Made by a program: the position numbers and the translations under genes. The notes beneath the pieces were generated by a model. The model saw only the letters and a program-made list of their open reading frames with translations. It had not been told where the DNA came from and searched no databases. Below, piece after piece: positions 11,201-23,200 of a stretch of DNA of 36,261 nucleotides (its first letter is position 1; each line of letters begins with the position of its first letter). Source of the stretch: Isoetes engelmannii (Eukaryota; Streptophyta; Lycopodiopsida; Isoetales; Isoetaceae); the NCBI GenBank assembly GCA_011763485.2, contig JAANSK020245942.1, forward strand, positions 1 through 36,261, given 5' to 3'.

Positions 11201-14200
11201 ATGTTCCCTTGTTAAAAGTTAGTGGGATCTTGTATGGTTGTAGTGTAAGCCAATGGGTTGTTCTCTGTGGAATAGTTTTACGTCCAGATTCTATGCACAA
11301 GTGAAACTATAGCTTCCAATTGGGCAGAAAATGGCTATAGTGCACTTATCGATGTGAGAAAGCCATCCCTTTGTTTGAGTTGTGGTATGCATGGCTAGAA
11401 TCCGAGTTGAAGAGCATAATAATTTTGGTCTGTTTCTATTCTTTAAATTTGCATTTGCTTGTGTGAATAACACTTCAAGAAATTTGTCTTTTTTATAGCA
11501 AGTTGATGATGGGACCATTGAAATGCTAGAAACAATTGAAAAAGAAGTGGATGTCAACATGATCCTGCAGTATCGTACTCTTGCTGAGAATAAACTTGTG
11601 TATAAGGTATGCTTTCTTTTTCCAATTCACTCTATGCAGCTGATGCTACCGGGGTTTTGGAATCTGATTTATTTTTAGCATACTTTAGGACACGTCGATT
11701 CTGGAAGCACGAGTTAATGGATTGCTTACCAAAGACAACATGCAAAATCAGAAGTCTGCTGAGGAAATATCACAACCACAGCCGCAACGTGGTTGGTTGA
11801 ATCGGTTTTCGTTTGGCATGCTCGGAACATCAGATTCTAACAGTATAGATGCTGCCGAGTTTACAAGTGTACTGTCTGACGAGATAATTAAGGTAATAAA
11901 ACATTTAAAAATGATAGTTTTTTCGTTCATAGTTATAATTGCAATTCTAATGCATGTCTACTTCATTTGGATTATTAGGATTTGTACAAAGCTACAGAGT
12001 TTGACCCTTCACTGTTGGTTGGCAATGCTTGGTCAAATGTATATAATACAATTTCCGTGACACTGCAAGTCCAGCAAGCTATTTGCAAGTTGAGAAGCTT
12101 GTAAGTAGTCTTTCCAAGACCCTCTCTCTTGGAGCAATTTACAATGATTATACGAGCTTTATCTTATGCTCTTTGTTCATTACCATATTTTGAACCACCA
12201 TGATAATGAAAACACAACTCAGCTTGTGTCTAATTCAGTATATCATGCCAGGAGGAAACATTTAGACTCAAAATTACTGACTAGTGAGATCAGATGGGGG
12301 GCGTGTTCATAAAACCATTTTCTAGGTCAAATATTAGCAATGTTAAGGAATTAGATAGATATAATCAATTCAGCTCAAGGATTGGAAAGATAGCCATTGT
12401 CTATACTGAAATTTTCTCTGCTTATTTGTTTGGGGGAGAGAACTAAAGAGACATAAAGGGTGATCTAGCACATGTAGTTAGTGGTTTTCAATAATGACAG
12501 GTGTTAAAAGCAACTGGCCATGTGATTAAGTATACGGACCATACAAGCCTATGATGTTGGGTTAGCAGATATTCTCGAACACATCCTTCTCTTCCCTTTT
12601 GTTTTGCTTTGTATCTTTTTTCCACTTGGTGAAGATATTGATGTATCTTCTGTCTTATGTCCCATTAGAACACAGTATACAGATTGTAACAGGGCTTTCA
12701 TAGACTGAAAGTTCCATAAAAATATATAATTTTTGAGAGCTGGGTAAGCTGAAGATCACCGAGGTAAAGGAAGGCTGTCTAATGTTCTTTTTTTCGCTGA
12801 CTTGGTAAAAGCTGCCATTTTTCACGTGTCTTTTGTGGTAGAAAGCTGACAAAGACCAGTTGTGATTTCCTAAAAGTTAGTGTCAGGCCTTTAACAACTC
12901 CTTGAAAGTGTGATTTGTCTACGGCATTGGTCTGACAAATTAGATATGCCAGATCTAGGAGAAACCTCAAAGGCATATGATCAGAAGAGAGCAAATTTAC
13001 ATGGAAGTCTATATTTCAGTATGCAATAATAACTATATTTCCATACTTTTTTCACAAAAAAATTAGAGCATCTTTATAAAACTTCACATTGTACACATCT
13101 TAAATACTTTGGATATTTGCAGTGCATGTGTTCTACTCCTATGCTTGTTTCTTGTTTCTTCTTTCTTGTTTCTTGTTTCTTGTTTCTTGCATATCTTGAT
13201 AACTTATGACCTGTATCTAGAGGTCGAGGAAATGTTAATCGCAACCAATATGGCATTGATAGGGAACCCTCCAAAAATTCTTTATCGTTGCGTGAGAGAA
13301 TGCTGCAGGTGGTGAAAATACCTCAAACTTAAGGAGGACAAGCTGGAATATCACTTATGTAAACATATGCATGCCATGCTTTTGTCAGCATAGACATTTC
13401 CCATTAGTAGTTCGAATGACATAGCCCTGAAATCGGAAATATAAAGCAAAAGAGAAATAATGCATGCACACCTAAGCCATTGTTTAAAAGGAGATGCAAG
13501 GGGTCAGAAACCAAGGGCATTGGAAGGAGATAATACTATCACCCATATTTTAGATGAAAGTGTTCATGATCTTACTGTGCTTCATGTTTACATTGACCAA
13601 AAATACGTTTATTTCCGCATTTTTGTTTATACTCAGTTTTGGGATTGCCATTAACTTGGCATCTCACCTTACTCATTTTCTCAATTACAGAAATGAAACA
13701 GGCTCTATTGCTCAAATGATTATCAAGACAATTGGCTTGAACTATCAACAATACCAGGATACAAAACAACTTTTAATTGTTGGCAAAGATCTGGAGGTAA
13801 CTGATGTCCAGATGACGAAGGCAGCTTTCCCTCATATATGTGGCCCAAAGGTGAAAGTAACATGTCTAATTGGTGTCCGAAACAGTTAAGTTATCTCTGG
13901 AAACTGATAAAAGTTGTCTTGATATTTAGGCTATCTTTTCCAACTATGCCGGTTCATGTTTAAAACGTAAGAGCTATGCCGAGGCAGTGGGCAGCTCCAA
14001 TGGGATTCCTTCCTTGATGCAGAGAGCGCTTGATGTTGGTTTCAATATGCCAGACATCAAAGATGCAATATTTTGGATTGAAGTCAAGCTTTCTTCCGAA
14101 AAAGAGGCCGCAGAAACCAGTATAACTGTAAATGAAGTTTCCCAAAAAAATTTGGAATTTGAGCTCATCTGTAATTACACTTACATTTCTTCCTCCACCC

Positions 14201-17200
14201 TCACCTTTTCTTTTATCTCAGGTCAATGTCAATCCGCTTGGGCTTTTATACAGTCCTCCTGTTGTGAAGCTGGTGCTGGATTTTTTGAGATTACCAAGTT
14301 TGACTATGAGCCAAGTGGTATATATATTACATTAATGTTATGGCAGTTTATGTGCTTTATTTGGACCAAACCCTGTGTTTCTTCCATTGTCTAGTGAATG
14401 TTTGAATACATGTAAAAGCTGCCCAGATACGTGATATTTTGAGACTCTGTTTTCAAAATCATAATATGGTCAGGAAAACAAATTAATCATAATATGGTCA
14501 GGAAAACAAATTATAATCCTTAAGACTGTTGTGACCTCCTTTACTAATCTTTTATACCAATAGCTTGAGGAAGTTACTTACAATAAAAAATACAGTTTAT
14601 TGTATGTTGCTGTGATTAGGCCTTGTCCTTTATTTAAGTTTGTTGTCTTCTACTTCAGTAAAATTGCATATCACAAAATGTATCGTATACGTCTCCCAAT
14701 GATTTATAGACTAGATGTTGGTAGTTTATGTTCCATGAATTCGAGAGGGGTGTTCAATTACTTAGCATAATTGGCTCCTACTCTTCCCTTACTTTACATG
14801 AAATGGCTGTACTGCAGCCATTAGTGGAGCTTTAGTTTTTATTTTTGTTTTCTAATTTGTTCATATCATACCAGGACTCTACATCATTGGGTGCAAGCAC
14901 AAGAGGGTATGTAGAATGGTTAGAAGAAAATACTTACAAATGTTCTGTAGCCTATGTTATTGCTTAAATGATAACGTGTATCCGTCTCCTTGTAGCGATG
15001 CTGGTAACCATCATAAATGTATGAAGTTGTGCATTCACATCAAGGAGCTCATAGTTATTATGCCTGAAGCAACTACAAGTTCCAATTGTGCAGTACTGGT
15101 AAGAGATCTTTTCAGAGAGATGTTTATATGTGTTAAAGATTGAAATACTCTAACTCACTCTTATGCCATGTCATTTGTGACTACATAGTCAGCAGTCTCT
15201 CTTTTCATACGCACTGCATTTTCTCATTAAAGAGATTCCTATGGCGCCTTGATCTCATTCTCATGATCTACAATTCACTTGATGGTATCAGAGCCATGTC
15301 ATAGAGATCTGTCATGCTCGCCAGTCTATATCTTTTATGGTGATAATTTTCCAGAAAGCTTCTAGGATCTGAAGCGGATTTGAAGATTTTCATCAATTTG
15401 TGCAGATAGGTATAAGCCGTGAATTTCAGGAACTTTTGTGATAATTCTTGAGCAAATGTTTGTTGATTTCATTACTTGATCAGGAGGTCGGCTTGATCAG
15501 TTGATCAGTATTAGCAACTAAATTTACAGATTCAAGAGTGTCTTGGCTAGTTCTTGATCAGTTGTGGTGAAATTTCAGAAGAAAAATACAGCCAAGAAAC
15601 ATGGGATAGATCCATGGAAATTGTCTACTAATCCAGTGTTGAATGGCAGAAATTATCAGTCCTGGAGGGAGTTCTTTGAAGTATATCTTGGGCTGGTTAA
15701 GTTGAAGAAAGTTTTGAAGCCAAGTTGGGATCCGACAGCTGAATCTGAGGTTGATGAGGAAGCTTTGGATCATTTCAAAGCTTTGGTAGAACCAGATCTT
15801 AGAAGACAATTGAGATCTAAGCCTATGATTATCTGAAAACTACCTGTCCTATTACTGGAATTGCAAGGCAATCTCTGGTTAAGAAAAGATGGCACAGTTA
15901 AGGCTAAAATCATGTGAAAGGATTCAAACTTATCGTTCTCAATTAAAACGTTGAAGGAAGATCTGGTCGGTGCTGGAGGAGATATTAGTGAACCTGATAT
16001 GATCATTCTAATTCTAAGGGGGATTGGAGACAAATTTTAGCATACTGCTGGATCCATTAAGACTTGTTCACAAAAGGTTGTTAACTGGACTTTTGATGAA
16101 GTCCAGAATCCGCTGGTACAGGAAAAATTGGAATATGCTAGAAAATCTTAGCAAACTCAGATCCATTTTGCAGTTTCAGATTACACTAAAGGCAAAGAAT
16201 TACAAAGTGATAAATCCAAGAACAAGAAGGATATCACTGTGGTCACAAGAGACATCACAGAAATCAGCGTCTAAATTTCAAGAAGTTAGTACAGTCAGCA
16301 AGCAAACAGCCAACATCTTTGATCTTCTACATCTAAAGTTAATCATGCTATGCCAGCGCAGCCATTCTTTCTCATATTAGCAGAATTTTCAGTCACTCCG
16401 CTGCAACTGGATGCAGCATTCCAGTTAGTCTCCTTTTTGCATAAGGTGCACCAGCTTGGGTCCTCGCAGCAGGGCCAATGCAGGCTCCCTTGGCTCGCAA
16501 GAGCTCAAAAGAATTGGCTGAAAAGGGAGTGCAAGAGTGTTGGTACGCAAAGGCATCGCAATGGGCTGCCTCTTTAGGATTTGGTGTGGGAAACCTGCCT
16601 CCCTTCCACTATAACACGGCTGCAACCAATACGGTGGTGAAACCTAGAGCTAAAAAGAAACTTCAAAAAGATAAGAATCAGCTCGTACGGCACGATCTGG
16701 ATCATTTATGCATGCAGTTAAGGACATGGGTAACTCCAAGTGATCTTCCCACCAAGATGCAATTTTACAAAAATCACTTCCTTGTGATCAATGAAGATGG
16801 TTTCATTGAGCGGCGTAGATACTTGAATACTCAGCACATAAAATGAGACATGTCAGTTCAGGGTCTCATCGCATCAGCTTGAGATTGATGCTGGGCGTGC
16901 GAGTAGACCCAAGGTTGAGTGCTCGAAGAGGATCTGCAGATTGTGTCATTTGAATGCAACTGAGTCTGAGGAATATTTCATCTTTACATGTCCTGTCTAT
17001 AATGAAATACGGGGCAGATTTCATTGCCTGTTTCAGGAACCTACCTCCCTCTCAAAATTGATCAGATATGAGGACCACCAGAAAGGTATAGCTCTTTTTC
17101 TTCACCAAATGACCGTGCATAGAAGAAATCTGTTGCAGCAGCAGGCTGGGGGAAGAGCAGGACAGGAAAGTGACCCTACACAAAGGCTGATCACTCTCTT

Positions 17201-20200
17201 TCTTGGTCTAGTGGTTAGGATGGAGGGTTTGGGGGCTACGGACTTGGGTTCGAATCCCTCCTGAAATAAATTTTTTTTTGCCTGTTTCGGGAACCGACCT
17301 CCCTCTCAAAACTCATCAGATATGAGGATCAGAAATGTATAGCTCTTTTCCTCCATCAAATGACTGTTCATAGAAGAACTCTGTTGAAGGAGCGGGCTGT
17401 TGGGAGAGCTGGACAGGAAGAAGACCTTACACAAAGGAAGATCACCCTCTTTCTCATTGGAGGTGATACTAATAATAAACGGAAGTCTGGTCCCCTTCCT
17501 GGACCTTCTAATCCAATCCCAAGAGGGGTAACGATGAAAGTGTCTAGGCGAAGAAAGCAGGCAGTAAAGGAAAAACATAAGCAGACCTTTAAAAAAAGAG
17601 AGGACAAGTCTGGCATTACTTCGTATTTTGGGCCAGTGGCCAAGAAGACAAAAGTCTCATGATTTTATTGTTTTAGTTTTTCTTTTTTATGTTTATGTAA
17701 CATCTCTAGGAGGCAGCAAATGCGCCCCTAGCTGCACATGATTGCTTGCTGTATAAAATGGTCTCATAGACCCAAGTGGTCTCTCGTAGACATTAATATA
17801 ATCTTTCGTTCTTATTGGAGGTGATAATGATAATAAACGGAAGTTAGGCCTTCTTCCTGGACCATCTCATCCGATCTCAAAAGGGGTAACCATGCAGGTG
17901 TCTAGAAAAAGAAAGCGGACTGTAAAGGAAAAACATAAGCAATCCTGTAAGAGAGAAAACCAGTCTGACCTCACTTTGTACTTTGATCTCTGGGCCAAGA
18001 AGACGAGAAAAGTTTTCTAATTTCATCGTTTTAGTTTTCTTTTATTTTTATGCAATATCTCTAGGAGGCTGCAAATGCACCCCTAGCTGTACATGATCGG
18101 TGTATATTTGGTCTCATAGACCCAAGTGGTTTCTCGTAGACGTTAATATAATCTTTCTTTCTTTCTTTCTTTCTTTCTATGAGTATCTTACCTATGTAGC
18201 AGCTCAGCAGATGTATGAAATGATGAAGAAAAAGCTAGTAATGTGCATCCGATGTTTATAAGATTCTTCATTCGAAGCACTGTTTAGCTTAGGTCCACTG
18301 AGTGCATTATATGTAATCGACGGTCTTGCAGGTGGTTTCACTAGAATCTTTGGGCTTGACATTTTTGGATGTTTATGGTGGGGAACAACGTAGTCTGTCA
18401 AATGAGTGGATGGATAGCAACTTGCTGGAAGGCGGGACTCTAAGAGATGGCAATAATGACAAGTTCATGAAAAGCCTTGAACTTAAGTTCACTGGCGGCC
18501 AGGTACCTTTATCACATTTGTTGGTTATGTTCGATTTCTATGCCGTAGCCTTACCTCTATCGTCACAGGCAATGCTTCATGACAAAGTTGCTACAAGATA
18601 TCTGGTGATGCATATTGTGGAGAAGTTCAATTTTCATGGAAGAATGATAGTTGCTTCCTCAATGAATGATGCATCCCCTACCGAAGTGAAAGTAATCTCT
18701 GCACCTGATGGCTTCATTGAGTATGCTAATGCTTTCAGAACGTTGATGGCTCCTTTAATTTTGGGCAGGTGTATGGGAGATTACCTGCTTTCCAACTTTC
18801 TCTTTCATCTGCAATATGCAGACCTCTCTTCGTCATATTTGCGAATATCCATCAGAGAAGTGAATCTGCAATATCAAATCGGGTAAATGATATCACAAAA
18901 GTCAGTCTTCAGAGGCATATGTTGTTTTCAGGGCATATTATACTAGAAAACATTGTGGTCAAGTTCAAGATGGACAAAGTATGTCCCATGCTTGAGAAGA
19001 CCCTTGTAATTGAGATTGATGATGTAAATATCAGGTATTAAAAAACAATTCATTTTTCTTTGCTGAACATGCTTCATTACTCTGCTGTAAATAGAAGCTT
19101 TAACAGTCCCTGGTTTCAGGTTGAACAGAACAACCATGGTGGAAGAAGTGCGGTTTGAAGGGAAAAACATTTTGCTAAGTGTAAAAGAACCAATTGGGTA
19201 TTCCTTGTTGCATTTGACAGGCATTTCAACAAGGACAGCATTTAATGAACCTGTATCATACAGCATTGCTGTTATTTTGTCAAGGACACTTGTTGACGGA
19301 AAAATAAACTCGAATGTGATCGTTCCCCAAGTCGAATGCCATATTCATCCAGAAATATTTGCAATGGTAAAAGCAGAATACTTGTTCCTTTTCAAGGAAC
19401 ATCAAATGCATCCACATCTAGACGTGGTGACGAAAGGAAACACGACTAAGTCATCCCAGTTTGGAGACTCTACATTTTCTCTTGACATATATGATGCAGC
19501 TTTTATTTTGCATGACGAGGACATAGCCATGGCTAAGATCTTATTTCCCCATTGCTGTTTCTTGATGTGTTCCCCTGATGTTCCGAATATTTCCTGGGAG
19601 ATTAAAGGTCATGCTTATGGTCCTCAACTTATTGGGCTTTCTGGCAGTAGAAAGGAAGTTTTCTTTGATAGTCTTCATGATGATAGACCTTGTAAAATTC
19701 TACTTCAGGTGGACGTGGAGGGAAATGAAAATGTTAGCAGTACTAATATTTATCTCAAATTGGGCGATGTTCTTTGTAGACTAGAAAGTGATTTCCTATG
19801 CCATCTTATCAGATTCTTTGTTAGCCCAAAATGGAAGTCTTATAATTATCTTGGCAATCAGCCAACTGAAACAAGTATCTCCTATAAGATAGATATCGAG
19901 TCTTCGTGTCTCCTTTTTCCGATAAAGGAAATGGCGGAATTTGTTGAGCTTAGGGTGCCAGAATTTTCCTTTTCTTATGCTTTTGGTCCTTATGGCATGC
20001 GTTCTACATCTGAGAATTTAGATGGTTTGACCAGATTTTCAAAACTATTTTATATGATTGGAAGTTGTCTCTCTTTGTCAACACATTCCCATCTTCAAAA
20101 GAATCCATTGCCAGGCCATCACGAGGGAGATGATCATTTAAATTCAAGCTTGGCTCTTATTGAGAGGTTAGATGGTGAACTATCAATTGAGATAGAGTGC

Positions 20201-23200
20201 AGCATGCTAGCGTCTTCTGAGGGGAACCAAGTGATTAAGAAGACCAGTATACAGCTTGCAGTTCCAATTTTAGATGCAATCCTTGCAGGTGGGCGATCAA
20301 TATATATGTTCATGTTATTTTATTTCTAAAGTGGTTCTTGATGCTTTGCAGACAATGTCTTTTTACAACAAGCGAAGTGTATTGAGGATGTCTCTCGTGG
20401 CCTGTCATCCATTTCGATATCCGAAAAACCAGCTGGAACTTCAGCAATATTGGATGAGAATTCAGGTTCAAATCACATGATTCTCGATGTTCTTGCACAA
20501 AACATACGATGTTCATTGAGGGTTTCACAGACAAATATTTCAATATGCACCATAGATTCTCTTACATGTTGTAGTCGAATAACCGATGGCTGCATGGATA
20601 CATTGATTGTAGAACTTCAACAACTGAACCTGCTATGTCCAATTGCAGAGGGGGCACTTTTACAGTTTTATCCAAGGAATAAAGCTTCTGTCTCAGTAGT
20701 AGATGTATGCAGTTCAACAAACTGCCCAATGGGGCAGTATTTGGAAGTGCTAAGATGTGAAAGCACCAAGCAAAAGAAGATGCTTCGGCTAGATTATTTG
20801 CCTTCTCCACTTGATGGATCAGGAATTAAAATTATATTTCCACAAGTCAAGATTTGGTTGCACATTGCCCCCTGGAATAAGATTATTTCCTGGTTGCTAT
20901 GCTGGCTTCCTGATTTGATCTATCCAGAGGAGACTGGTTTGAGAACAAATGTTGATGGTACGGGTACTCTTGAAGCTATTGAGCAAAGTTCCCTAAGTAA
21001 ACATAACATACACAGTTTGGAAAGCGTTCACACTCTAAGAGAGAGCTGGATTAGTGAATTATCGAGTCTAAGCGGCAATGATGCTTTACTCATAACAATT
21101 GAAATGCCAAACATATCACTGCTTTTGCCAGATTTTGTTCTTCCATCAGAGCTGTTATCTAGAAAAATGGATGGGCAAACTGATACGTATGACAAGTTCA
21201 TATTATTCTCGTTATCGTTTTTTCTTGAAAAGCTGTATGTTTCAGATACCCGTTCTGTTCTCTGTGGACATTTTGGACAAGTTCAAGCTGAAATACACGA
21301 AGATGTTCTGGACCAGCATTTATCAATACCTATCTTGGTTGCCCATGAGGTTGGGTTTTGGACCGATATAGACTTCTGTAATATGTCGGAAGTCCAAATC
21401 GTGCTTCTTATGCAAGCAGATTCTCTGGATTTATGGTGTTCATACAAGATCATGAAATTTTTAACTAGTTTTTCTATTGAGCCCTTTGGAAGTCAGGAAA
21501 AAATGGACTTGGATTTGCAGTTAACATTCGATGTCCAGCTTCAGAGTTATTCAATCCTGTTGACAGATGGACGGGTTAGTTGCAATTTAATCTTCTATAA
21601 TTATGCAATTATTGATGCCGCATCTGCTTGTATCTAATACGTTGCTTGAATACCTCAATGTGTCAGTGGAATTGTAACGCACCACTTATTGAGATAATTA
21701 TGAATATGACAAGCTTACAGCTTGCTTGGAAGACATCTGACCTGGAGTTGAGGTTCTCTTCTAGGTTGGAGATCAATTATCATAATATTGAGAAGGTATG
21801 TCGGAAGCATAAGTCGGCTCAAAGGCTTTGTTAATTAGTAGCTTGAGCGCCAAGACCAGTTAAAGAAGTACCATTTTAAAACTTTGCAGGTTGCATGGGA
21901 GCCCCTATTGGAGCCTTGGGCTTTTATGTTTTCTTTACGTCATGGGTGCAGTATTGATCTTCCATCTGGGAAACAATATTTCACCAAGTTAGATGCTTCA
22001 TCCTCGAGCAAATTGAACATGAACATTACAGAAGCTTTGTTGCAGGTAGCATTTTTCCAATATTTTCTATAATTAAGATATGATGTTTTAAGGAAGATGT
22101 AAACCATACCTGTTGGCATCTAGGCTATATTCCGTGCAGTTGAAATGGTTCAAGATGTATGGATAAATATCAGTTCTTGTCCGGAGGATAGGATGCGCAA
22201 CTCAAACATGGGAAGTAGTGAAAGGTATGCTCCGTACTGGCTTCAGAACGATACTGGGATTGCAATCTCGTACTGGTTCTTGGGCACCTGTAAAAATGAT
22301 GAAGATTCAAAAGATGGTGATTTGATGAGAAGGCCCGACTTGAGTAGAAGCAGCCATTTGAAGTCAAAGATTATTCTGCCTGGTGGTTCAGTTCCTTTAT
22401 TTGTCGAGGAGAATGAAGGAGTATTTCATCGTAAGTCAAGTAGGTGGAGCTCATCAAGTAGCTTTGGCATGAAAAGAACCGCCTCTCTTGCTCATCGGAA
22501 GATCTCTGTCCAGCTAGAAGGCACCTGCGAACCATCCCCACCAATATCAGTTGACTTGGTTGGTTCAAGAGCATTTGATGTCACTTTTTCAAGATCAATC
22601 AACACGCTGGAGGGGGACGGTTTCCACAATGAGGCAAATTTCATGAGTGGCAAAGCCATTCCTCAGAAAAGGGCTGATGTTGGATATACTACCTATGTTG
22701 TTCTCGAAGTTTCTGTCCAGCATTATAGCAAGCTCATCAGAGTTCATTCCATGGTAACTTCCTGCTTTTTGATCCATATGACAGGCATTGCGTTCTTATT
22801 TTTCAAGAGCTGTTGCAGGTTGAGGTTCTAAATGCGACCACTATCCCTCTAGAGATGCGTTTTGACATCCCGTTTGGGATTGCTCCCAAGGTAAGAGCTT
22901 CATTATAATGTCATCATAACCACGTGTAGATCCATGAGATGGGTTTTGTTGGGAGTCTTGCTCAGGTTCTGGGTCCCATATTGCCGGGTGAAGTCTTTCC
23001 ACTTCCAGTGCACTTGGCTCAAACGGGAAAAATCCGATGGCGTCCATCAAAACAGAGCTATTTGTGGAGTGAAGCACAACTATTGTCAAAGATGGTGGTT
23101 TCTGAACGACTGGATCATTATCGGCCTATTGTGTGTTACCCCTCCCATCCAAGTGATAGTGCTTTCCGAAGTTGTATTGCTGTAAAGAAGGTGTCAATTC

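Larger units (their letters stand above)
17814..18180 (+). mobile_element. LINE 3' portion C2: second C terminus plus 3' UTR
   Basis: A diverged copy of 17456-17813 abutting it head to tail. The frame is open over 69 codons from 17814 to the TAA at 18018-18020. It holds QVSRKRKRTVKEKHKQSC and ends QSDLTLYFDLWAKKTRKVF. The 3' UTR hairpins are at 18110-18122 and 18129-18141, followed by a (TTTC)n tail. Confidence 0.78.

Noticed and set aside
13216-13314. Possible extra exon in intron 15 (after TCTAG, before GTGGTG)
   Set aside because: Its translation does not continue the VPS13 protein, and joining exon 15 directly to 13691 gives correct phase and a family-like sequence.
17197-17270. Functional tRNA gene
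   Set aside because: A and B boxes are good, but the acceptor stem does not form and the T stem pairs only in its inner three positions, so it is a tRNA-derived relic.
18883-18931. A short intron inside exon 23 (GTAAAT...TTTTCAG)
   Set aside because: About 49 bp is too short and the phases do not match; reading through is open and in frame.
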